A stretch of DNA of 24,444 nt. Source: CAZCAC01 sp964496575. GTDB taxonomy: Bacteria; Planctomycetota; UBA1135; GCA-002686595. The notes beneath the pieces are model-generated. The model was given only the letters and a program-made list of their open reading frames with translations. It was not told where the DNA came from and ran no database searches. The translations under genes and the position numbers were made by a program. Below are positions 9,873 through 18,195 of this stretch, piece by piece (position 1 is the stretch's first letter; each line of letters begins with the position of its first letter). The stretch covers positions 1 to 24,444 of the forward strand of contig CAZCAC010000130.1 in NCBI GenBank assembly GCA_964496575.1, in the 5' to 3' direction.

Positions 9873-11773
9873 TCGGAGACGGTGGGGATGCGGACCTCGA
9901 CGGTGTCCGGCAGGTCCTCGTCCCACTTCAACTCCTCGTCGCACTCCGGCGCACCCTCCCAGTCGCCACTGAAGATCGCCTGACCCGGGGGGAGACTCAC
10001 CTCGGCGAGGCCTCGTCCGTCGGTGGTCACGCTCCCGCCCACGCACATGGCGCCGGACGAGGTCACCTTGATCAGGCAGATCGCGCTGATCTCGCGCCCG
10101 GCGAGCGGCCTGCCGTCCTCGGCGGAGAGGATCCGGACAATCCTCTTCACCGGTTCCCGGCGGCTGCGCGCTCCCTCCGGCGCCAGGAGCTCGATCGTGA
10201 CCAGATCGTCCTCGACCTCGAGGCGAGCGCGATCGGCGCGGAGGGTGAAGCCGTCGGTGGAGAGCTTCAGGCCGTGGTGGATCCCCTCTTCGAGAAGGTC
10301 GGAGCTGAAGGAGAGATCGCTCCCGTCGGGTGCGGGGTCGCGGTCGATCCACACGATCGCGCCGCCGGCGCGGGTCGCGGGATCGTCGCTCCCCTCGTAG
10401 AGGACACCGGTCGCCGTGAGCCGGCGCACTCCTCCCTCGCAGACGAGCGCGTGCCGGTAGGACCTCACCGCGGCCGGGTCGAACCCGCGCTCGGCGAGAG
10501 TCGCGGCGACCTCGTCGGCGAGGAAGTCGGGGACCAGGTGGGAGGGCTCCTCGGAGTGCAGGACCGGGTTGGCCGAGCCGTAGAGCCCTGAGTAGTCGAC
10601 CCGATAGCGCCTGCCGGGCGCGAGCAGGACACTCTTCATCGCTTCGATCCGCGCGTCGAGAAGGGCTTTTTGCTGCACGTACAGCGCGTCGTATCCGAAG
10701 CGATCGCGCGCCTCCGCCACGAGACCCTCCCGCTCCTCGTCCGAGACGGGGTAGAGCTCTTCCAGGAGCCCCCAGGGATGCGGCGGGATGGTCTTCTCGT
10801 CGACGAGGCGCAGCTTCACCTTCCACTCCGGCAGGACGCGGTCGAGGAGGAAGCCGATGCTCATTCCGTGCATGTAGATCGAGTGGTGGTTGTTGAATCG
10901 ATCCTTTTGCGGCTTCGTGAGCATGCCCCGGTACTTCGCGTACAGCTTCTCGGCTTCGGCGAAACCGCGATACCCGGGGTCGGGAGTCCTCGCCACCGGC
11001 TTCACGCCACCAGCGTCGGCCAGCAACCGGAGCAGCTTCACCTGCGCGTACATCGCCGTGCCCTCCATGAACTCGTTCTCGCCCTCCCGGACCACGTCGA
11101 TCTCCTCGAGCGCGGCGAGACGATGGCGGCGAACCGCCGCGAATCGGCGCAGCAGTGCGTCGCGCTCCTCGGCTCTCTCGGCTCGCAGCGCCGCGTCGAG
11201 GATCCGGCTCTCGACCCCGACGAGGGCGCAGTAGGCGGGGTCGTACTGCTCCTCGGAGTTGCCTTGCCCGTAGTAGCCGCGAAAGGAGGGCTGGTACGCG
11301 TGGAAGGCCTCGTGCACCAGCGTCGAGAGGTAGAAGTCCGTCCCCGGCTCGGACATGCGGAAGGGCGTGACGAAGCACGCCTGCACTCCGCCGAGGTCGC
11401 CGGCTGTCCCCACGAAGGTGAAGGTGACCGGCGCGCGGACGTGGATCATCTCGCCGTCGATCTCGTATCCCTCGAGCACGTCGAAGCCCCCGGGCGGCTT
11501 CGGGTGCCCGAAGAGCAGCTCCTCGCGATCGTCGACGTTGACCAGGATGGGGATCTTCCTCAGGTCGAAGCCGGGCCAGATCGTCTCGCCGTAGAGGTCC
11601 GTGAGCTGGTAGGCCTCGCGGATGCGCGCGATCTCGCGGGCCCGCGCTGCGCTCACATCGTCTTCGGACCCGGGCTTCTGCCCCTCGCCGAGCGCCGGGG
11701 CGGCCAGCAGGAGCAGGCCGGCGATCAGCGCTCCGAGGTGTCTCGTCGTTCCACTGTGGGGCACTCGCTTCAT
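9716..11773 (-). CDS. Predicted secreted zinc metallopeptidase (HExxH) with long C-terminal region
   Basis: The 685-residue product has a signal peptide (basic MKRVPHSGTTRHLG, then a hydrophobic core ending near residue 29 at PALGEG). A gluzincin-like active site is visible: H154-E155-A-F-H158 in STLVHEAFHAY, and E237 in NEFMEGTAMY as a plausible third zinc ligand 79 residues later. I do not recognise a named peptidase family. Residues beyond about 390 are probably beta-rich. The ATG at 11771-11773 lies 1 base after the stop of the upstream TPR-like gene with GGAGG six bases before it, so the pair is translationally coupled. The last roughly 55 residues (after VEVRIPTVSD) are Arg/Thr/Pro-rich and antisense to the TM2 gene, which suggests that the original stop codon was lost and the frame reads through. 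Confidence 0.75.
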   Translation of the reverse strand: MKRVPHSGTTRHLGALIAGLLLLAAPALGEGQKPGSEDDVSAARAREIARIREAYQLTDLYGETIWPGFDLRKIPILVNVDDREELLFGHPKPPGGFDVLEGYEIDGEMIHVRAPVTFTFVGTAGDLGGVQACFVTPFRMSEPGTDFYLSTLVHEAFHAYQPSFRGYYGQGNSEEQYDPAYCALVGVESRILDAALRAERAEERDALLRRFAAVRRHRLAALEEIDVVREGENEFMEGTAMYAQVKLLRLLADAGGVKPVARTPDPGYRGFAEAEKLYAKYRGMLTKPQKDRFNNHHSIYMHGMSIGFLLDRVLPEWKVKLRLVDEKTIPPHPWGLLEELYPVSDEEREGLVAEARDRFGYDALYVQQKALLDARIEAMKSVLLAPGRRYRVDYSGLYGSANPVLHSEEPSHLVPDFLADEVAATLAERGFDPAAVRSYRHALVCEGGVRRLTATGVLYEGSDDPATRAGGAIVWIDRDPAPDGSDLSFSSDLLEEGIHHGLKLSTDGFTLRADRARLEVEDDLVTIELLAPEGARSRREPVKRIVRILSAEDGRPLAGREISAICLIKVTSSGAMCVGGSVTTDGRGLAEVSLPPGQAIFSGDWEGAPECDEELKWDEDLPDTVEVRIPTVSDQTEPFSNQTKTRRPSLSVETPTRIRMRSIRTQIPRPPRVRSIRTPVPTLPT

Positions 11774-11774
11774 C

Positions 11775-14024
11775 TCATCCTCCCTCTCGGGGGTAGGCGG
11801 CGCGCAGGGCCGCGTATTCCGGGGCCTCGGCGAAGATCGATCCGAAGTCCGGATCTTCCCAGATCGTCGCGGCGTCGTACCGGAGGAACTCCTCGAGCAG
11901 CTTCGTCGCTTCCTCGTGCTCTCCTCGGACTCCCCGGGCGACGATCAGCCAGGGGCCGGCGAGGTCATTCTCGTCCCCGGCGATGGCGACGGCCAGAGCC
12001 TCGTCGAGGCGGCCGAGACGCAGCAACGAGCGGAAGCGGTCCTCCACGTAGAACCACTCGTACTCCCACCAGGCCTCCACGGACTCCTCTCCCTCGGCGA
12101 GACGGCGCAGGCACTCCTCGTACCGGCCGTCGACGAAGTCGGCGTGGGCCAGCCAGAGCCCGGGAGCGGGATCGTCCGGGTGATCGCGAAGGCGGACCTC
12201 GGCGAGGCGGCGCAGGAGCGACGCATCGGGGTGCCACATCGCGATATCGAGCAGGATGTCGATGACCTCTTCGCGCGGTTCGAGGGTCTCCAGGGCCTCG
12301 AGCCCCCGTCCCAGCTCGTAGAGGATCCCGACGCGCCACCAGGTGAATCCCTCCGCGTGCTCCGGGACTCCCGCCGCGGAGACCCGGGCGAAGAGCCGCT
12401 CCGCCGCCGCACCCTCTCCGTCGATCATGAGCTGGTACGCCCGGCAGAGGAGCAGCAGCGTGCCCTCCGGGTCGTCGAGCTGGCGTCGATCCAGCAGGTC
12501 GCCGAAGGCGGGGTCGTGGGCGAGGCCGCTCGCGTAGGGCCGCGCGACGAAGACCCGGGTCAGGAGGTGGAAGGTCTCGTCCCGGTCGGGCAGCGCTTCG
12601 TAGGCCTTCACCAGCTGTCGTCCGCGCATGGCAGCGTCGAGGTAGAGCGCGTGCCATCGATCTCTCGCGACCTCGGCCCGCAGCTCCGCCAGGCTACTGT
12701 GGAGCAGGGTGAAGACCTCCTCGCTCGACCCCGGGGACAGGTGTCGACGGAGCGCCCGGGCCAGGTCGGGGGACACCGCGGAGTCGTAGTCACCGGCCAG
12801 CCACCTCGCGTACCCGAGAAGTCGGACGACAACCGAACGATCGATATCCAGCAGCACCCGGGTGACCCGCGCGACCGAGCTCCACGCCCCGGCCCGCGCG
12901 AACTCGCGCTCGACCGCCAGGTACGCTCGGTACGGATCCTCCCGGGCGCGAAGGAGCCGTTCGATGACCTCGAGGCCATCCTCGGGGAGGAGTCGGGCGA
13001 AGCTCGTCAGGCATTCCAGTTGAGCCCCTGGCAGCTCGAGGCCCGTCCGGTAGACGGCGAGGGCCCCGGCCCGGTCCCCGCCGGCCTCCAGCACTCGCCC
13101 GCGGAGATGCTCGCTCTCCGCTCCGACTCCCACGAAGCTCTGCCAGGCCTCGACCGCCTCGAGCGCCCGCGCGTGCTTCCCGCTCGCGAGCGAGGCCTCG
13201 GCCAGCAGTCGCGCTTGCAGGGGATGGCCGCCGCAAACCCGCTCGGCGAGCTCGAGGTGTTCGACGGCGTGCTCCGCCTCGCCCCGGTCGAGCGCGATCG
13301 CGGCGTCGCCGATGCGCAGGAAGGCGGCGACTCGCCTCGGCAGGAGAGAGTGTCGAGAGCGGTAGGAGAGCACTCTCGGTAGCTCGTCCTCGTGAAGGTG
13401 GTCATCGGCGACGAGCCGATGCAGCTGGCGGAGCCAGAGCCGAAACTCTCGGAGCCGCGTCGGATCGCCGAGCGAGGCCAACCTCGCGGCCGTCTCCACG
13501 TCGACCAATCCGATACCCGCACCGAGCTCCTCGAGATCCCAGATCGCCCAGCTCGAGCTGTCGCGGGTGAGGCTCAGGCGCAGCATGTTCCCCTCGCCGT
13601 CTTTTCCCTCGATGGCGAGGAAAGCGACAGCACCATCGGGTCCGGTATCTGGCGACGCGGCGATGATCACGGCGTGGGTTCGTCGTCCGGACACCTCGGG
13701 CGAGAGGTAGCGGGTGAGTGCCTCCTGCAGATCGAGCACGGGAGACGGGCCGTATGGATCCAGCTCTCGCAGCTCTCTCTCGATCTCCGCCTCGCAGCGA
13801 AGCGGATCGAAGAACGGCGCGAGATCCTGGCGGGAGCACCAGCTGGTCGCGAAGTCCTTCAGGAAGCTCGCGAGCTGCCCGGACTCCGGATGCCCCGCGG
13901 CTCCACCACCCTGGATCGGAATCCATCGTGCCGACGCGGAGGCGACGAGCAGCGCCAGAAAGCTCCAGCCCACGCGGGCGCTCCACTTCCGCGCGGGATG
14001 GCGAATCCTGGACAGCCGTTGCAT
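11775..14024 (-). CDS. Membrane-anchored TPR-like helical-repeat protein
   Basis: The 749-residue product starts with a basic segment and one hydrophobic helix (VGWSFLALLVASASA, about residues 19-33), a signal anchor or signal peptide. Residues from about 200 to the end are a long series of Ala/Leu/Arg-rich helix pairs (for example AAIALDRGEAEHAVEHLELAE, ASLASGKHARALEAVEAW, LRLGRLDEALAVAIAGDEN), the pattern of degenerate tetratricopeptide repeats. An earlier mixed region (about 60-190) is unrecognised. It is probably an envelope scaffold or adaptor. I prefer the ATG at 14022-14024 because it places basic residues directly before the helix; a GTG at 14097-14099 would add 25 codons, and neither has a strong ribosome binding site. 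It is the first gene of a two-gene leftward operon with the metallopeptidase, suggesting a common task. Confidence 0.7.
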   Translation of the reverse strand: MQRLSRIRHPARKWSARVGWSFLALLVASASARWIPIQGGGAAGHPESGQLASFLKDFATSWCSRQDLAPFFDPLRCEAEIERELRELDPYGPSPVLDLQEALTRYLSPEVSGRRTHAVIIAASPDTGPDGAVAFLAIEGKDGEGNMLRLSLTRDSSSWAIWDLEELGAGIGLVDVETAARLASLGDPTRLREFRLWLRQLHRLVADDHLHEDELPRVLSYRSRHSLLPRRVAAFLRIGDAAIALDRGEAEHAVEHLELAERVCGGHPLQARLLAEASLASGKHARALEAVEAWQSFVGVGAESEHLRGRVLEAGGDRAGALAVYRTGLELPGAQLECLTSFARLLPEDGLEVIERLLRAREDPYRAYLAVEREFARAGAWSSVARVTRVLLDIDRSVVVRLLGYARWLAGDYDSAVSPDLARALRRHLSPGSSEEVFTLLHSSLAELRAEVARDRWHALYLDAAMRGRQLVKAYEALPDRDETFHLLTRVFVARPYASGLAHDPAFGDLLDRRQLDDPEGTLLLLCRAYQLMIDGEGAAAERLFARVSAAGVPEHAEGFTWWRVGILYELGRGLEALETLEPREEVIDILLDIAMWHPDASLLRRLAEVRLRDHPDDPAPGLWLAHADFVDGRYEECLRRLAEGEESVEAWWEYEWFYVEDRFRSLLRLGRLDEALAVAIAGDENDLAGPWLIVARGVRGEHEEATKLLEEFLRYDAATIWEDPDFGSIFAEAPEYAALRAAYPREGG

Positions 14025-14190
14025 GGTGGTCACGACGCACTCCACTCGAGCAGGGAGGATCTCCTGGAGCAGGCTATCCCGGCGCGCTCGCCGGGTCACC
14101 CGCCAAAGCTGCTCGTCGGTCTCGCGTAGGCCCGCCCCGGTCGGTCCCGGGGCCGGAAGTGGCCCTCAGGAGCTGGCCGTTCCATCCATA
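14025..14190. other. Intergenic region upstream of the TPR-like gene
   Basis: These 166 bases separate two leftward genes. They contain the GC hairpin at 14134-14153 and must hold any promoter of the TPR/metallopeptidase pair, but no clear promoter elements are seen. The 13 bases directly after the downstream stop codon (14178-14190) are conserved near the right edge of the window (see findings). Confidence 0.4.
14134..14153 (-). terminator. GC-rich hairpin, possible terminator of the choice-of-anchor-J gene
   Basis: GCCCCGG (14134-14140) and CCGGGGC (14147-14153) form a perfect 7-bp stem around a 6-base loop, 38 bases downstream of the stop codon of the leftward gene. There is no T-run, so intrinsic termination is uncertain. 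Confidence 0.35.
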
Positions 14191-15594
14191 TCACGGCGCC
14201 CAGACGACCTCGAGGCCATTGGAGGCGTTGAAGTCGTTCACCCCGGTCCCGCAGGGCGGATACAAGGGGTTGCGATACCAGCACTGGTAGCGCTTGGTGT
14301 CTCCGGCCATGATGTTGCCCGCCCTGACCGAGATCGGAGTGGACCAGGCCGAGGTGTCGGAGTAACCGCTGCCGTCGGCGAAGCGAACACCGAGGCGCTT
14401 CAGCTGGCCGCCGGTGCACATCAAGCCGTCGCCCCAGACGTTGCCGGGCGAGAGGTCGTTGTCGGCCTGGAAGTAGAGACCGGCGTTGGACGGTTCGAGG
14501 CCGGTGGTGGCGAGGACCAGCGTGTCGGCGGAGAGGCTGGCCGTTCCGCTGCCATTCAGCTGAGCACCCGAGGCGAAGACCCCATTCGCGCATCCCGACT
14601 CGGGAACGCTGCCGTCGTTGTCATTGGCGCAGGGACATGGAGTTCCACTGCCGATATCACCGAAGCAGAAGCGAACGCCGACCGCGGGACCCAACTCGAT
14701 GATCGTCACTCCCGCGGCCAGCGGGCGTGCCTCGGTGTCATCCACGAGCTCGAGCTCGTTGGGGTCCGCATTCGGACAGGAGCCCCCGGGACCGACCCAA
14801 AGGAAGAAGGGGTTGCCGGCCTGGTTCGTGACCTTGATCTTCCAGCCTGGATCCCAGATCTCCTCGGCGATGCAGCTGTAGCCATTGACCTTGTCGATCT
14901 CGGCGGCGATGTGCTTGGCCCACTTCTCGTTGCTGTTTCCCGTGGGGGGCGGGTCGTGGCATGTGACGCTGCCCTTTCCCGGTGGATCCAGCGCCAGGAT
15001 CCACTGGCCGAGGTCACTGAGGTCCCACAGGCCCAGGACGAGGAAGTACCGCTCGGACAGGAGTGGCGAATCGTCCACCACGACGTTGTCGACGTGCCAG
15101 TACCAGTCGAAATTCGCCTGGTAGTAGTGGAACCGGAGCTGACAGTCGGTCGAGCCCGCGTAGCTGTCGAGCGGCAGGCCCACGCGCCCGGCGGCCTCGG
15201 TGGCGAAGCTCACCAGGTTCGTCCACGGGCCGAAGTCGACACAAATGTCGACGTCGCCGATCTCGGCCCCGCCGGAGAAGTACTCCCTGAAGTGGTGATC
15301 GAACTTCAGCGAGTACGAGGCGTCCGGAACGTCGAAGGGCGGCGTGATCAGCTCGCCGTCGATGGGGACGGCGCCGTAGTCGTCACTGTCTATCGCCGCG
15401 CACTCACCGGTCCCCGCAGTGTTGCCGTGGCTGAAGGCGGAGCTCAGGTTCCAGCTCTGGCCGTTGCCGATGTTGTCGAGGACGATCCACCCCGCGGGGG
15501 GCCAGGTTCCGCCATCGAAATCCTCCAGCGGTAGCTGGGCCGGAGCCAGATCGGCCAGGCCCAGGCATACGGAGACCAGGAGCAGGTGTCTCAT
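14191..15594 (-). CDS. Secreted choice-of-anchor-J domain protein with 7-Cys C-terminal module
   Basis: The 467-residue product has a signal peptide (MRHLLLVSVCLGLADLAPA, cleavage near residue 19). Residues about 22-175 match a choice-of-anchor J / cleaved-adhesin (MAM-like) beta-sandwich: DFDGGTWPPAGWIVLDN at the start, YSLKFDHHFREYF, then QLRFHYYQANFDWYWHVDNVVV at the end. A middle region (about 176-308) is unrecognised. Residues 309-467 are a cysteine-rich module (FCFGDIGSGTPCPCANDNDG, SGCANG, GLYFQAD, MCTGG, QCWYR, PCGTGVNDFNASNG) that recurs at the right edge of the window; it is probably a surface-anchoring or sorting-type domain of planctomycete secreted proteins (inference from memory). 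The ATG at 15592-15594 follows GGGAGG by about 8 bases. An open frame continues about 450 codons upstream but is only a shadow of the opposite strand. Confidence 0.85.
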   Translation of the reverse strand: MRHLLLVSVCLGLADLAPAQLPLEDFDGGTWPPAGWIVLDNIGNGQSWNLSSAFSHGNTAGTGECAAIDSDDYGAVPIDGELITPPFDVPDASYSLKFDHHFREYFSGGAEIGDVDICVDFGPWTNLVSFATEAAGRVGLPLDSYAGSTDCQLRFHYYQANFDWYWHVDNVVVDDSPLLSERYFLVLGLWDLSDLGQWILALDPPGKGSVTCHDPPPTGNSNEKWAKHIAAEIDKVNGYSCIAEEIWDPGWKIKVTNQAGNPFFLWVGPGGSCPNADPNELELVDDTEARPLAAGVTIIELGPAVGVRFCFGDIGSGTPCPCANDNDGSVPESGCANGVFASGAQLNGSGTASLSADTLVLATTGLEPSNAGLYFQADNDLSPGNVWGDGLMCTGGQLKRLGVRFADGSGYSDTSAWSTPISVRAGNIMAGDTKRYQCWYRNPLYPPCGTGVNDFNASNGLEVVWAP

Positions 15595-15900
15595 CTGTTC
15601 GCCTCCCTCGAGAGGCACAGCGCCTCTTTCGCATGGGTATGACGATACAGGGACGAAACTCGCCTCATGGAATTCGAATTCCGGAGTCGTCTGGGACCGG
15701 ATCCGGGGGAGCCGCCCTCTCCATCTCGGGTTATCGAGCCCGACAGCGCTTCCCCCGGCCCTCGTCCAGAAACGGGGGTTTCCTGTCCGCCCACTCCGGC
15801 GGACGGCGATTCCCCCTGAAGCGGGCGAACGACCCCGCCGGAGGCCCCTCGATGTCGAGCCGGGCCCCGCGAACCGCAGACGACCGACCCGAGGTGCCCC
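15595..15900. other. Divergent intergenic region with palindrome
   Basis: This 306-base gap separates the two divergent envelope-protein genes and should hold both promoters. AGAGGC at 15611-15616 and GCCTCT at 15622-15627 make a small stem just upstream of the leftward ribosome binding site. A perfect 14-bp palindrome lies at 15669-15682. GAGGTG about 6 bases before 15901 is the ribosome binding site of the rightward gene. No confident promoter is identified. Confidence 0.5.
15669..15682. promoter_or_regulatory. Perfect palindrome GGAATTCGAATTCC, possible operator
   Basis: A 14-bp perfect palindrome with an AT-rich core, unusual in this GC-rich sequence, sits 75 bases upstream of the leftward start and 219 bases upstream of the rightward one. 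Its place in a divergent promoter region suggests a dimeric regulator site, but no regulator is identified. Confidence 0.3.
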
Positions 15901-18183
15901 ATGCGACTCCACCGAATACTCCTCGCCTTCCTCATCGGCCTCCTGGCCACCTCTCCCGCCTGGTGCGATGAAGAGGACGACTGGGTGGCGGGCACGCCCA
16001 ACCTGCAGCTCTGGAAGAAACTGGACGCGACCCAGATCGAGATCATGGAGCGTTTCCTCGACTTCTCCCGTCAGCTCTCCGGCGTGACGCCCTACTACAA
16101 CGCCAAGTGGCGAAAGCTGGACTTCGACGCGCCGAGTCTCGAGCCGGTTCCGGAGTTCCTGCGGAGGGCCCTGCCCGGGGCCGCCAGGGTCTCCATCAGA
16201 GCGTACGTCCGAGACTTCACCGGGGAAGTCAAGCACTTCGGCAAGCCGAGTCCGGGCGACGTGAACGGACACCCGACGGCCCTCTGGAGCATCGACCCCA
16301 GGGACCGGTGGATCATCTGGCAGCGGGACGGCCTGACGCTGAGGATGCGAGCGGACGCACGCGACCAGGACGGCAAACGGATTCTCTCCGCACCGGAGTG
16401 CTCCCTGGCCGTGGCCCGGGTCCTCGACCGTTTCCTCGGTGGGCACGCCGAGCGGAAGGGGTCCGTCGTGATCCTCCTGGACACCTCCAGCACCATGGCC
16501 GGCGAGTCCATGGTGAAGGCGCTGAACTCGGTGATCTGGATCGCCCGCACCGCGGCTCGCCAGAACACCTCGGATGGGCCGACGACCGTGGAGTGGGCCT
16601 TCCTGACCTTTGCCGGGGACGAGATTCGCGTTCAGCACCCGTTCACCCAGGATCCCGAGCTGACCGGTACGTACTGCGGGATGCTGACGCCGGGGGGCAA
16701 GTCGAGCCGCGAGTCCCTGGCGAAGGCCGTGGCGTACGCGCTCGCGTATCTGCACACGAACGCGCGCGGGTCGACCGGCAAGGTGGTCATCGTCGGCAAC
16801 GGCAGGGGGACGGCGAAGGGCGAGAAGTCCATCGAACGACTCAACCGGCTGCTCACCAGGCTGCGCCTGCGGAACGATGATCGGGCTCCGGCCGCGCACT
16901 ACGACCGGGCGCCGGCTGCACACTACGATCGGGCGCCGGCTGCGCACTACGGTCAGCTAGCGAACAGCTCGAGGCTCGGCGCCGCGCGAGAGTCGCTCGA
17001 CGACCTGCTCGGGCGCCTCGAGAGGACCGCCACGGCTTCCGGGAAGCAGGCCAGGATCCACGCCGTCGGCGTCGACCCCACCGCGGACGCCGCGGGACTT
17101 CGGTTGATCGCCGAGGCCGGAGGCGGGCGCTACCTGCGCGGATCGACCGACGCGGAGCGTGCTGCCGCCGCGAATCAACTCACGACTCCCGGCCTCATCG
17201 CTCCTCCGGTAGCGGCTCCTCAGGGGGGCGGCGGAGTGCAGGCCGGCGGTGGGGAGATCCCGCCGCAAACCCGGGGCAGCGTGACCATCTGCAGCCAGAT
17301 GCGGAACGGCCAGGCCCTCGATCCGGCGGACTCCTTCCACCAGGCCGACCGGATCTACGCGATCTGGCAAGGCCCGGACGTGATCCCCGGCAGCAACAGC
17401 ACGGCGATCTGGACCCGGGACGGGGTCGAGTACGCCCGGGCCGACCAGCTCCTCGACAGCAGCGGCTCGACCACCTACTGGGTCAGGAACACGGCCCCCG
17501 GGGGCCATCCGGCGGGCGCCTACCGGCTGGATGTCGTGGTGCACGGCCGGACCGTGGCCTCGAAGGAGTTCACCATCGGCAGCGTGCCCGGTGGGCCGAT
17601 CGCCGGCGGAGGAGCGCACCCGGGGCGCGACGGCATGCCGCCGGTCGACGGACCAGAGCGGCCTCCCGTCGGCGAGGACGTGGGCGATCTCGACGATCCT
17701 CTCTTCGGCGACGACGAGCGTCTCGACGTCCTCATCTACACCCAGGACGGCGCCGAGATCGTCGAGATGGGCGAGCTCACCGCCTTCAACGGCACCTACT
17801 ACACCCTGACCACCGACTACGGGATGCCCCGCCGCGTCCTGGCGGGGGACGTCATCTCGCTGCTGCTCGACGGGATCGGCGAAGGCGTTCCGCCGAACGC
17901 CGCCGCGGGCTCGATCGTGCTGCGAGACGGTCGCATCGTCCGGGGCGAGATCGTCCGGTTCGAGGGGAACGAGTTCACCGTCTCGAAGCCCGACGGGAGC
18001 ACGATGAAGCTCTCCCGGGACCAGGTCCAGGCCGTCGCCGTTCGCTCCGTCGACGGTGGCGACGTGCCGCCCGGTGGCCTGCCCCGGCTTCCCGCCCCGG
18101 ACGAGAGCGTGCCCGAGGACGGATCGGTGAGTGAGCGCGTGCTCATCGGAGCCGGTGCTCCGGGCTGGATCTCGCGGAAGTAG
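15901..18183 (+). CDS. Exported VWA-domain protein with internal tandem repeat
   Basis: The 760-residue product has a signal peptide (MRLHRILLAFLIGLLATSPAWC, cleavage near 22), a leading mixed domain (25-185), and a von Willebrand A domain beginning SVVILLDTSSTMAG at about 188. The metal-site motif is D194-T-S196-S-T198, i.e. DxSxT in place of the usual DxSxS. The VWA domain is interrupted before its final strand (ARIHAVGVDPTADAAGLRLIAEAGGGRYL, about 381-409) by a three-fold repeat of DRAPAAHY at 327-350. A Pro/Gly linker follows, then a beta-rich domain (about 460-560). Two similar beta units, VEMGELTAFNGTYYTL (near 621) and IVRGEIVRFEGNEFTV (near 677), resemble SH3/Sm-like folds in periplasmic proteins. 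GAGGTG precedes the ATG. It may bind proteins or metal in the envelope; no specific function is known. Confidence 0.85.
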   Translation: MRLHRILLAFLIGLLATSPAWCDEEDDWVAGTPNLQLWKKLDATQIEIMERFLDFSRQLSGVTPYYNAKWRKLDFDAPSLEPVPEFLRRALPGAARVSIRAYVRDFTGEVKHFGKPSPGDVNGHPTALWSIDPRDRWIIWQRDGLTLRMRADARDQDGKRILSAPECSLAVARVLDRFLGGHAERKGSVVILLDTSSTMAGESMVKALNSVIWIARTAARQNTSDGPTTVEWAFLTFAGDEIRVQHPFTQDPELTGTYCGMLTPGGKSSRESLAKAVAYALAYLHTNARGSTGKVVIVGNGRGTAKGEKSIERLNRLLTRLRLRNDDRAPAAHYDRAPAAHYDRAPAAHYGQLANSSRLGAARESLDDLLGRLERTATASGKQARIHAVGVDPTADAAGLRLIAEAGGGRYLRGSTDAERAAAANQLTTPGLIAPPVAAPQGGGGVQAGGGEIPPQTRGSVTICSQMRNGQALDPADSFHQADRIYAIWQGPDVIPGSNSTAIWTRDGVEYARADQLLDSSGSTTYWVRNTAPGGHPAGAYRLDVVVHGRTVASKEFTIGSVPGGPIAGGGAHPGRDGMPPVDGPERPPVGEDVGDLDDPLFGDDERLDVLIYTQDGAEIVEMGELTAFNGTYYTLTTDYGMPRRVLAGDVISLLLDGIGEGVPPNAAAGSIVLRDGRIVRGEIVRFEGNEFTVSKPDGSTMKLSRDQVQAVAVRSVDGGDVPPGGLPRLPAPDESVPEDGSVSERVLIGAGAPGWISRK
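16879..16950 (+). repeat. Three tandem 24-bp units encoding DRAPAAHY inside the VWA gene
   Basis: Units at 16879-16902, 16903-16926 and 16927-16950 are nearly identical, differing only at synonymous positions, and encode three copies of DRAPAAHY. Because each unit is a multiple of three, gain or loss of units keeps the reading frame. Confidence 0.95.
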
Positions 18184-18195
18184 CCGCGCTACCGG

